Of a stretch of DNA of 64,000 nt, positions 23,374 to 32,091 are shown piece by piece. This DNA is from Chelydra serpentina. Lineage: Eukaryota; Chordata; Testudines; Chelydridae. Positions within the stretch are counted from its first letter, which is position 1. Every line of letters starts with the position of its first letter. Under the pieces are notes generated by a model. It searched no databases. It was not told where the DNA came from and was given only the letters and a program-made list of their open reading frames with translations. The position numbers and the translations under genes were made by a program. Where the stretch lies: assembly GCA_037349315.1 (NCBI GenBank), contig JBAIAC010000033.1, positions 12,976,001 to 13,040,000 of the forward strand. Direction: 5' to 3'.

Positions 23374-23681
23374 GTGGCCGCTCCCAGGAACTGAAAGTGC
23401 CCGCGAACCGCTGTGTTTGAACGGCTCGCGTACCCCTCCTCCCCCTCCCCGTGGCCGCTCCCGGGAACTGAAAGTGCACGCGAACCGCTCTGTTTGAACG
23501 GCTCGAACACCCTTCCCCCCCCTCCACGTGGCCGCTCCCGGGAACTGAAAGTTCCCGCGAACTGCTCTGTTTGAATGGCTCGCGTACCTTTTCCCCCGCT
23601 TCGCGTGGTCAGTCCCGGGAACTCTCCCTGCCCGCGCACTGCTAAGTTCGAATGGTTTGGCTCCCAACTCCCTCCCCCCCC
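23374..23681. repeat. Four-copy 77-bp tandem array inside the Harbinger element
   Basis: Repeat units begin at 23374, 23451, 23528 and 23605, exactly 77 bp apart, each opening GTGGCCGCTCCC(A/G)GGAACT or a close variant. The fourth is the most diverged. The array lies in the Myb-like intron and ends about 90 bp before the ATG of the small plus-strand ORF. It could be a promoter or enhancer array or a protein-binding site; this is inference from position. Frames read through it on the minus strand are repeat artefacts. Confidence 0.9.
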
Positions 23682-23771
23682 GCGTTAATGGAAACCGCCG
23701 GGTGTCTTTCTTTAAAGGGAAAATGAAGCATTCCCTATACTAATGAAACCACTCATTCAAACCAGGGCACC

Positions 23772-24062
23772 ATGACTGATATCACTCTGATGAGGATTAC
23801 GGAGACAGAGAAAGACTGCATGCTGCGTCAATGCCAGCAAACCCTGGGGCCGTATGCAGCCATGCTATGCAAGGCAATGATACCAGAGTACCTGCAGCTT
23901 GCATGGCGCGGGAAAGTATCCTACCATGGAGGAGACAATAAGGCCGCTCTCCCAGCGAACGTGATACAAAAGCTCTCACTGTACCTCCAGGAGAGCTTCG
24001 CGGAGATCTCCGATGGGGATTACTCCTCTATCCCCATACATATTGACAGACTTTTCAAGTAG
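23772..24062 (+). CDS. Unrecognised 96-residue ORF inside the Harbinger transposon
   Basis: An ATG in good context (GGCACCATGA) opens a 96-codon frame ending in TAG. I do not recognise the protein. It has no signal peptide, membrane segment or zinc-finger spacing. It appears mostly helical, with a Cys-containing N-terminal third (DCMLRQCQQTLGPYAAMLCK), a central WRGKVSYHGGDNKAALP segment, and a C-terminal IQKLSLYLQESFAEI helix. It lies wholly inside the intron of the Myb-like gene on the opposite strand, just after the 77-bp array, with AATAAA at 24153-24158, 91 bp past its stop. That spacing matches the other two genes of the element. It may be a third transposon-encoded protein, a captured host exon, or one exon of a longer gene. 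Evidence is position, intact frame and signals only. Confidence 0.55.
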   Translation: MTDITLMRITETEKDCMLRQCQQTLGPYAAMLCKAMIPEYLQLAWRGKVSYHGGDNKAALPANVIQKLSLYLQESFAEISDGDYSSIPIHIDRLFK

Positions 24063-24152
24063 TTGCACTGGAAAGCGACTCAAAGCTGAAGCGCATAAGG
24101 CCAATTAAGCAATACTAACACAGTGCTTACACACCATGCCTATTGTATTCCA

Positions 24153-24158
24153 AATAAA
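24153..24158 (+). terminator. AATAAA downstream of the small Harbinger ORF
   Basis: Canonical polyadenylation hexamer 91 bp after the stop at 24062. The corresponding distances are 92 bp for the transposase (21876-21881) and 79 bp for the Myb-like gene (22442-22437, minus). Confidence 0.6.
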
Positions 24159-25141
24159 TGTCTAAAACACTGACCTGCTGATCCTTCGCCTGATTCCTGG
24201 TCAGGGATGCTGCCTTGGGAGGGTTCGTAGGGGAGCTCAGTCAGGGTGAGGAATAGATCCTGGCTGTCGGGGAAATCAGCATTGAAAGCGCTGTCGACTG
24301 CCTCGTCCTCCTCCTCTCCTTCCTCATCTTCGCCGTCCGCGAAAACCTCCGACGACTTGGCCGTAGATAAGACCCCGTCGTCGGAGTCAACGGACACTGG
24401 TGGGGTAGTGGTGGCAGCACCTCCGAGCATAGCATGCAGTGCCTCGTAAAAACGGCAAGTGTGTGGCCGCGATCCGGAGCGTCCATTGGACTCCTTGGTC
24501 TTCTGGTACGACTGTCGCAGCTCCTTGATTTTCACGTGGCACTGCGTTGCATCCCGGCTGTATCCTCTCTCCGTCATTGCCTGGGATATTTTCTCGTAAA
24601 TTTTTGCATTCCATCTTTTGGATCGGAGCTCGGCTAGGACGGATTCATCTCCCCACACAGCGATCAGATCCAAAACTTCCCGATCAGTCCATGCTGGAGC
24701 CCTCTTTCTATTCTGGGATTGCATGGTAACCTCTGCTGTAGAGCTCTGCATCGTTGCCAGTGCTGCTGAGCTCGCCACGATGTTCAAACAGGAAATGGGA
24801 TTCAAACTGGCCAGACAGGAAAAGGAATTCAAATTTTCCCGGGGCTTTCCCTGAGTGGCAGGTCAGAGCATCCGAGTACAGATTGCTGTCCTGAGCGTCC
24901 ACTGAGTGGTGCACTGTGGGATAGCTCCCGGAGTTATTAGCGTCGAATTCCGTCCACAGTATCTCGAATTCGACATGGCCATGTCGAATTTGGCGCTACT
25001 CCCCTCGTCGGGGAGGAGTACAGAAATCGAATTAAAGAGCCATTTATGTCGAAATAAATTGCTTCCTAATGTGGACGGGTGAAGGGTTAAATCGAGTTAA
25101 CGCTGCTAAATTCGACATAAAGTCCTAGTGTAGACCAGGCC

Positions 25142-25144
25142 TAA
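25142..25144. other. Harbinger target-site duplication, right (TAA)
   Basis: TAA directly after the right terminus, identical to 20093-20095. Confidence 0.85.
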
Positions 25145-25920
25145 GATGTCACAGATGCAGCTGATGTGTCTTCTATAACCTGAACATCTAGAATGCATCT
25201 ACTGGCCTACCACGGACATCAAGATAACATACGCGATGACTTAATACTTGATGCCTATTCGCATTGGTGTGTCATCAGCCATGGGAGGGATAGCTCAGTG
25301 GTGTGAGCATTGGCCTACTAAACCCAGGGTTGTGATTGAGGGGGCCATTTAGGGATCTGGGGCAAAAATTGGGGATTGGTCCTGCTTTGAGCAGGGGGTT
25401 GGACTAGATGACCTCCTAAGGTCCCTTCCAACCCATATATTCTATGATTCTATGTATGCACATATTTTTAATACGGTGAGAGAGTTCTTCACTTTTTCAA
25501 CTGCTGCGTCTTTCACAGTTGCACTGCATGCTTCTAGAGAGTCAGCTGAGTTTTTTTAGAAAGATAGAGAGCATTTGCCAGTCTTGTTTGAAATCAGTGT
25601 CCAACTTCAGGATTAACAAGTGACAATGTGCTTAACATTGGTCTCCAGTTTGTTGTGTGTGGTGTCTCTTGCTTAAATAGAAAGTATGATGCAACAGCCA
25701 TGTTGGTTCACAAACTCTGAGTTGTGTCTCCAGCATTCTTAACAGCCTCATTAAGTTCTTCTAAAATTGGCTTTGACAGTGACTGGTTTGTAAGGCTTTC
25801 TGCATGTTGATGCAGTCCAGAGGCATGGTGTTTTGCAGCCTTTTCATATTGGTTGTCAGTATTGGCTTAACTGATTGGCTAACAGTCTGGCAAACCAAGC
25901 TCCTCCACTTTTACTATATA
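25145..25920 (-). pseudogene. Decayed hAT transposase, N-terminal part, with a SINE insertion
   Basis: Minus-strand continuation of the hAT relic at 18679-20095. Recognisable pieces include YEKAAKHHASGLHQHAESL and KPILEELNEAVKNAGDTT, in the broken style of a ZMYM1-like transposase. Multiple stops are present, and a SINE (25283-25454) interrupts it further. The distal hAT terminus is not found; the copy appears truncated next to the CR1 fragment that starts near 25925. Confidence 0.6.
25283..25454 (+). mobile_element. Turtle Pol III SINE, copy 2
   Basis: Starts GGGAGGGATAGCTCAGTGG and ends ATTCTATGATTCTATG, and is closely similar to the copy at 11908. About ten bases of the B-box region (GTTCAATCCTT in the other copy) are deleted, so this copy probably could not be transcribed by Pol III. 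It sits in the decayed hAT gene. Confidence 0.9.
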
Positions 25921-25924
25921 CATT

Positions 25925-26566
25925 CATGATATGCCCACATCTTGAATACTGCGTGCAGTTCTAGTCACCCCATCTCAAAAAAGATATATTGCAATGGAAA
26001 AGGTACAGAGAAGGGCAACAAAAATGATTAGGGGTATGGAACAGATTCCATATGAGGAGAGATTAAAAGACTGGGACTTTTCAGCTTGGAAAAGAGATGA
26101 CTAAGAGGAGACGTGATAGAGACTTATAAAATCTTGACTAGTGTGGAGAAAATGAATAAGGAAGTTTTATTTACCCCTTCACTTAACACAAGAACCAGGG
26201 GTCACCCAATGAAATTAATAGGTAGTAAGTTTAAAACAAATAAAAGGAAGTATTTCTTCACATAATGCACAGTCACCCATGGAACACTTTGCTAGGGATG
26301 TTGTGAAGGCCAAAATTATAACAGGATTCAAAAAAGAACTAGATAAGTTCATGGAGGTTAGGTCCATCAATGGCTATAAGCCAGGATGGGCAGGTATGCA
26401 ACACCATGCTCTGAGTGTGCCTAGCCCCTGTTCTCTGGAAGCTGGGATCACTCGATGATTCCCTGTTCTGTTCATTCCCTCTGAAGCACCTGGAATAGTC
26501 ACTGTTGGAAGATAGGATACTGGGATAGATGGACCATTGGTCTGACCCAATATGGCCGTTCTTACA
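25925..26566 (+). mobile_element. CR1 LINE, 5'-truncated 3' end
   Basis: Encodes the broken C-terminal reverse-transcriptase tail of CR1 (PHLEYCVQF, then SPHLKKDI in a shifted context). It continues through the typical 3' region (AGAAGGGCAACAAAAATGAT, GTCTGACCCAATATGGCCGT) and ends near TTCTTACA. Stops and indels show it is long inactive. Confidence 0.85.
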
Positions 26567-27150
26567 TAAAAATAATTATAATAAAAAGGTTTAGTACAGA
26601 AACTCCCCAAGATAATGACCTCTTGAGATAGAGATGATGTGAGATAATGACCTTGGCAAATAATGCATTTTAAAAATCTTGGTCTACTAGGAAACTATTT
26701 ATACAAGTTTCCCATCACAAATCTAACATTTTGTAGTGAAGTCACTAAAACATAGTCCAGTTCTCTGGCTGCTGTTGTTTGTCATGCCGCCGTTCACTCT
26801 ACCGCTCCATCCCCAATGGCCCTGCACTGTCACCTTCTGCTGCCACCTGCCACTGTGACCTCTGCGAGTCGGTCTCTCGGTGGTGGAAACTCACTGCTAG
26901 TGCCGGCTGGGCCGTCTCTTCCACAGAAACACTGTCCCACAGCAGGTCTAAGCACTTAGAACTGATTATCAGTGATTTCAGCTCTAGTGGTCACTTATGA
27001 AGCCTAATCAGCTCTCTCTCTAAACAGGAGAGAGGGGTAGGTCAAATAGGCAGAGCCCACACCACCAAGCAAAACACCTATGCCCCATCCTCTCTCTCTT
27101 CACTAGGATCTGGTATCCAAACCTCCTGCTTAGGGAGTGCAGTTCAGTTG
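26567..27150. other. No gene recognised
   Basis: Unique-looking stretch. The ATG-less or short frames, including 26779-27000, match no family I know. Confidence 0.4.
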
Positions 27151-27158
27151 AGGGTGAC

Positions 27159-27315
27159 CAGTGCTTAATTTGTAACGAAAGAGGTGCTGGGGCTCAAGCA
27201 AGTTTGTTACTTTCATAACCGATGTGACAAGCCTGGAGGTCCCAGGGCTACGAACTGCTGAGCCTAGAGGTGCAGGGTCTCAGCCCTGGCAAGCCCTAGC
27301 ACAAATTAAGCACTG
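27159..27315. mobile_element. Short hAT MITE, CAGTGCTTAATTTGT family
   Basis: A perfect 15-bp terminal inverted repeat, CAGTGCTTAATTTGT, bounds a 157-bp element. The flanks AGGGTGAC (27151-27158) and ATGGAGAC (27316-27323) agree at 6 of 8 positions, fitting an aged hAT duplication. Non-coding. Confidence 0.8.
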
Positions 27316-27323
27316 ATGGAGAC

Positions 27324-30310
27324 CCCCTCATTCAGTCAGGCTAAGTACAGTTCTGCGGCCCTTTACTCAGACAATAAGGATAACAACATTTCATAACCCC
27401 CACATTTAATACTTCAGTGATTTGTAACCCAACACAGTCAAAACTTATCATTTGGGCACCACAGCTCTGTCTGCTGGATACCTAGGCAGAAAGTGCGTTC
27501 ATGTAAATACAGTCTGGTCCTGAAGCCTTTCCACCCATCACTGGCTCATCACTAGCTGTCAGGGGAGAGCTCATCCAGACCTTGCTTATAAATAATAATT
27601 TGAAATTATTAGGTAGGCCAATACAGCCGAAACAAATGTGCCGACATTGTCATAAATAACAGCTGTATGAGGAAGCTAGTCTTTGTTCATACTTTTCAAA
27701 CCCATTCTGCTTTCTCAGGTACAAGTATTTTCTCATATTCTGTATATGCTTTTAAAGTGTGTATTAATGTTTCAATTTCAATTCAGATTTCCAACCAATG
27801 ACTAAATTGGCAACACTGCATGTAACTGGGGAGGGACGTGTTAGGGAAATTCAGGAGGAGTCTAGGGAAATCCTGCAAGGACGTAGAAGACTTAAGGCCA
27901 AATTCTGCTCCTACTGAAGCTAATGGATGCCCTGCCACTTACTTCATTGCCCTTAAAGAACAATTAGTTTCCAGCTGGCTTTAAAATGGAATGAAAGGAT
28001 AAAAAACTGTATATGGCAGAGATCAGATTTCCTGTTAGGACACAGGAAGTGTTAGCTAGTGTGTAGATAAGAATGGAAACAGTTGTTTAAACACTGGAAT
28101 CTCTTAGAGTGAACACAGGTCCAAATAATACATATCCATGAATTTTAAGGGAAATGGGATTAGAAATTAAATCCCAATGTGTTGTTTAAATGATCAGATT
28201 CTGGGGTAAACATAATTCAAGATAAAGGTTAGGAAAGATTGGCAAGCAGTTAGAGTAGCCTAGTTACCTCAACAACAGTTGTGACTGAGAATATTAGCAG
28301 TCTGTTTTGCAGAATTTTGTGAAGGAACACCTTGAAATTTTTTATAAGAGCCAATCAAGCTGGATTTAGGAGAGGGAGGTCTTGGTTCATTATCTTCTTG
28401 CGTTTCTTCAAGGCTACAGTATCACTGCCATGATTGGCACAGCTAATACAGGCGATATGATGCAGAATAAATTTACATTTAAAAAAACATTTAAGGTCCC
28501 ATGGTGATGGTATAGTGAAGGCTCTCTGTGTGAGAGGGAAAAATAGCTTAATGGATAGAAATCAGTCTCAGAAACAAGTAACTGAGTGACTATTAGAAAA
28601 TGGTGCATTTCCTTTGGGGTCAGTTATAAGACATCTTTTTGTTGATTGCTGTATCTAATTCTGATGGATAGCAATATCAATTGTAAGATAACTATTTGCT
28701 GAGGATACTGAAATTGAAGATAAATTAATTGAAGAATATTCAGGGAGATTTATCTCTAAGATGATAGTGTAGGTAGACTGAAAATAAAGTGAATGCAGAC
28801 AAACTTGAATTAATACTGTGGAATATACATATGAAATGGAACAGTGATATAGCATACCAAGCAGCCCTGGGATTTAGGAGTCAGTGCGTGAAATCCTTGT
28901 ACTCATCAGCTCAGGGTATGACTCCAGTAAAAATGAGCAAATGGATTGTAAGATCTTTGCTACCTCCTCCAAATATCTCCTCAATATCCACTGCTGGCTT
29001 GGCGCATATATGAAATGAGTCGATTGAGGGTAAGATAAGGATAGCTGGATTTACTGTTTTTAATTATCAGAAAAAAAGTGACCATACAGTCAAATAGACA
29101 AATTTTACATATTCCTTTCCCCCTCCTTTTGTATGTCAAATGTCATCTTAGATTGTAAATTCTTCAGGGCCAGGGCACATGTCCTTATGTGGTTTTCAGT
29201 GTAAAGGAGCCCCCATTCTGACTGAGGGATTTAGGTGTGGCCATAATACAAATAATCTCACCAAAGCCAGTGCAGCATGTTTATTTAGCTGAGGCAAGCT
29301 TATCACTACTCTCGCTTGTGCAGTGGGCGTTTTCTCTTGCTTTATTTGAGGAAGCTGTGGCCTTTTGGCAACAAGAATCAGATCTTCGTTCTAGGATACA
29401 CAGCAGCTGAAAACACAAATCCAGTCATGAAGATTGCGTTCAACCACACTGCAGGTCCAGCCGCTGGGGTCTCCAGTTCCTGTATCATTGCCCTCCCCAG
29501 TCAGTGAGCATTGCTGGAAGTGCTTCAGAGATCAGGATTTTAGTCATTTTCATTCTGCTGTTGCTCACGTATGCATGGTACAGCAGAGAGAGAGGGGGCA
29601 GAGTAGAAGGAAATAAAAAGGGAGGAGTGAGAACAGAGACAACAGAGAGGAAAAGAGAGGCTCTCATTTTGCACAGCTCTTTCACCTTTCGGTCAATGAA
29701 TGAATGCAGCCCAAGTTAATGGTAGGAGATAGGCCAAGAACAAAACATCAGATTTCATGAGGAGTATGGGGATTAGGTTCACATTTGAATTCATGTTGCT
29801 GGATCTCTCTCGCCCCTACCCTGCAATTCTGGTTCCAGCGGTGATAACTAGAACAGTAAAAGAACCTATGTTCAGGTTTGGATTCGGACCAGGCTAAAAT
29901 CTCATGTTTGGCCCAAGGTGGTGGCAGTGTCACAAACTAATGATTTCAAGAGATTTTTCACTGCAACTATTATTTTGCACTGAAATCTCACCAGCATGTG
30001 CTACTAACTAATAGCAACCCTTACCCTGGCCTTGGCCTTGAGCCCCAAATGCTCTCCTAAATGAGATTCAAACACCATCTCCTTGGCTTTTCTGTAGGTG
30101 ATGGTGACCAAAAGTTGTTGACATCTAATGATTGGAGGATGGCTTGTGTGAAATGAGTTGGTGGTTCCAGTCCAGTTCATAGTGGGCAGGTGTTCACCGC
30201 ACCAGAAACACCATCGCAGTGCAACTGGCATTAATTAACAAGATCACACTTTTGTAGTGCAGTGTAGAAAGCTAAAAGCCTGTGTGGGCATGAACACTGT
30301 GCACTTCTCT
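27324..30310. other. No gene recognised; one old repeat tail
   Basis: Mostly unique AT-rich sequence. 29150-29275 (plus) is another copy of the ancient repeat tail seen at 6935. Small frames at 28414-28855, 29316-29719 and 30004-30231 do not resemble exons. Confidence 0.4.
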
Positions 30311-30318
30311 CCCCCAGA

Positions 30319-31146
30319 CATAGGCATGGGCACGGAGTGTGCCAGGTGTGCCCAGGCACACACTAATCAGGGCCGCCCCAAGCGCAAAAAAAGGGGTGGG
30401 GAAGTCCGTGGGGGGGGGTGCGGCCTCTCTTCTCCGCCCCCCTCTCCTCTGCGGGGGAAGAAGCTTGCTGGTCCTGGGTCCAGAGCTCTGTTCTGCTGCT
30501 CCACGGCAGCCAAGCTCCTGCCTCTTCCCACAGCCTGCTGACATCTCGCCCCTCCTCCCCTCACTCTCTCTGCCTGCCCCCGATCAGCTGTGTGCCGGGG
30601 AGAGAGAGGAGGCAGTGGAGAAGAGGCGGGGGCAGGGCCTTGGGAAAGAGGGTGGAATCGGGGTATACCCCCCTCTCCAGGCCCCTGCTGTGAACTGCTT
30701 AGGGCAGGGGGCTGGGAGCACCCCCACGACTCCAGCCCGCACTCCTGCACCTCCACACATACCCAGCCCCCCAGGGGGTTGGAGAAGGGGCAGAAGGGGA
30801 TTTCTGGAGGGGGCAGTCAAGGGACAGGGAGTAGGGGGTGGGTTGGATGGGTTGGGGGCTCTGGGGGGGCCTGTCTGGGGGCGGGGGTGTGGAGAGGGGT
30901 TGGGGTCTCAGGAGGGGGCAGTCAGGGGACAAGAGCAGGGAGGCTTAGATATGGGGTGGGATCCTGGGGGGAAGTTAGGGGCAGGGTCCCAGGAGGGGGG
31001 AGTCAGGGGACAAGGAGCAAGGGAGGGTTGAAGGTTCTTGAGGGGGGCAGTCAGGGGGCGGGAAGTGGGAGGTTGTGAATGGGGGAGGGGCTAGGGCGGG
31101 GCTCCCTGGGTGCACACCCTAATGAAATGTGCTGCGCACGCCTATG
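30319..31146. mobile_element. Non-autonomous hAT element, CATAGGCATGGGCAC family
   Basis: An 828-bp element with a perfect 8-bp duplication CCCCCAGA (30311-30318 and 31147-31154). Left terminus CATAGGCATGGGCACGGAGT; right terminus reverse-complemented CATAGGCGTGCGCAGCACAT. The interior is G-rich on the plus strand with four dispersed copies of GAGGGGGCAGTCAGGGGACA or close variants between 30798 and 31060. It produces long overlapping frames of 90-230 codons in every register; these are compositional and not genes. Confidence 0.85.
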
Positions 31147-31234
31147 CCCCCAGACCTTTGTCTGAGGCACAAAGGTTAAGTTAGAAACCCAAAAGCCACT
31201 GCCAGTGCTGTACCTGTTGTCTTGGTACATAGAG

Positions 31235-32083
31235 CAGGCCTGCACAACATGCGGCCCGGGGGCCACATGTGGCCCGCGTGGGCTCACTGTGCGGCCCGGA
31301 GAGGGGAGCGAGTAGGTGGATTCACTGTGCGGCCCAAACTCTGGGACTGTGTCCGTTGGTCCTTTTTGCTGCTTGTCTCTGGGCTGAGGGTTGTCCCAAT
31401 GCTGTAAAAAGGGTGTTCCCAAAGGAAGGTGCTTGCTTCTAACCCCTGAGGCCGTCAGTATGTCTGCTCTTCTCTAGTCAGCCCACTTGACAAGTTTGAT
31501 TGTCCTTGGTCTGGTTCCCATCCCCTCTCCAAGGGTTGCAGCTGTCTGGAGGTGCCTGCCTTCCACGCCTTCCTCATTCACACCTCATTCATTCAACAGG
31601 GCAATTGAATACAAAGTGCGGGGGGGGGGAGAGATCTTATTCTACTAGTAAAAAGACATTTTTCTTTTACCTTAATTATACTACCTTAGTGGCCCGCTAT
31701 AACATATTACCAATGTTCAATACAAAGTCATATAAAAGTTATACAAAAATGCATAATGCAGAGATTTATCTACAACTGCATTGATTGACTGTTGTGTGCA
31801 ATAATATAGTGACCCCTGGGGGGGTGAAGAGGGGTGTGATGGTGGGGCCAAGCGGAGAGGGGGCGGGGCCTATTTTACTGCTGTGATCTGGTCACCCTAT
31901 GTGCACTGTTTCTTTCCCCCTCTACAGTCTTCCACACCCCAGCGCTGGGGAAGGAGGGGTTGTTTCCGCGGGGTGGGCGGTGCTTCGGGGGGGGGTGTTT
32001 CCGTGGGGCCGGGGGGTTTCGGCCCTCAGCTGTTTTCTTTGGAGTGATATGGCCCTCGCCACTTTACGAGTTGTGCAGGCCTG
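31235..32083. mobile_element. hAT element, CAGGCCTGCACAAC family
   Basis: A perfect 14-bp terminal inverted repeat, CAGGCCTGCACAAC, and a perfect 8-bp duplication ACATAGAG (31227-31234 and 32084-32091) bound 849 bp. The ends carry GCGGCCCGGGGGCC-type sequence. The AT-rich middle (31590-31800) has no transposase that I can recognise. Non-autonomous. Confidence 0.85.
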
Positions 32084-32091
32084 ACATAGAG

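Larger units (their letters stand above)
22521..24751 (-). pseudogene. Harbinger Myb/SANT-like DNA-binding protein, two exons, one premature stop
   Basis: Exon 1 (24751-24175) starts at an ATG and ends G|GTCAGT. Exon 2 (23002-22521) starts after a CCACAG acceptor. The junction is phase 1, and the two exons total 1,059 bp (352 codons plus stop). Residues about 14-105 form a trihelix Myb/SANT-like domain, with KRAPAWTDREVLDLIAVWGD, a KRWNAKIYEKIS helix, and QCHVKIKELRQSYQKTKE ahead of CRFYEALHAMLG. An acidic linker (139-151) follows. Exon 2 supplies RRRKKRTHDNMFSEL, a likely nuclear-localisation segment, and a charged, probably coiled-coil C-terminus. Codon 231 is TGA (22889-22887), with an open frame on both sides, so full-length protein requires read-through or a sister copy. 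In known Harbinger systems this partner brings the transposase to the nucleus and to the ends. A TTG at 24832 extends the frame but is not preferred. Confidence 0.85.
20096..25141. mobile_element. Complete PIF/Harbinger transposon (5,046 bp)
   Basis: The left terminus GGGTATGTCTACACTA and the right terminus, reverse-complemented, GGCCTGGTCTACACTA, are identical over their inner GTCTACACTA and are flanked by TAA duplications. In order the element carries an intact DDE transposase (20474-21784, plus), a Myb/SANT-like gene in two exons (24751-22521, minus), a 4 x 77-bp tandem array (23374-23681), and a 96-codon ORF (23772-24062, plus) inside the Myb-like intron. Each of the three coding units has an AATAAA 79-96 bp beyond its stop. 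Transposase plus a separate Myb-like protein is the standard two-protein Harbinger set; the third ORF is extra. The element sits inside a decayed hAT transposon, so it is the younger insertion. Confidence 0.95.

Noticed and set aside
23374..23681. CRISPR-like array
   Set aside because: Units are contiguous 77-bp tandem repeats with no separate spacers, in a vertebrate transposon.
24140..24832. Single-exon Myb-like protein of 230 codons starting at 24832
   Set aside because: The first codon is TTG, and the reading past 24175 enters an intron; the ATG at 24751 with a splice to 23002 gives the expected two-exon protein.
25145..25282. Independent gene on the minus strand next to the Harbinger right end
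   Set aside because: It is the continuation of the decayed hAT transposase interrupted at 20095.
30339..31031. 230-codon open frame on the plus strand, with many overlapping frames
   Set aside because: It lies inside a G-rich hAT element with perfect target duplications; composition explains the absence of stops.
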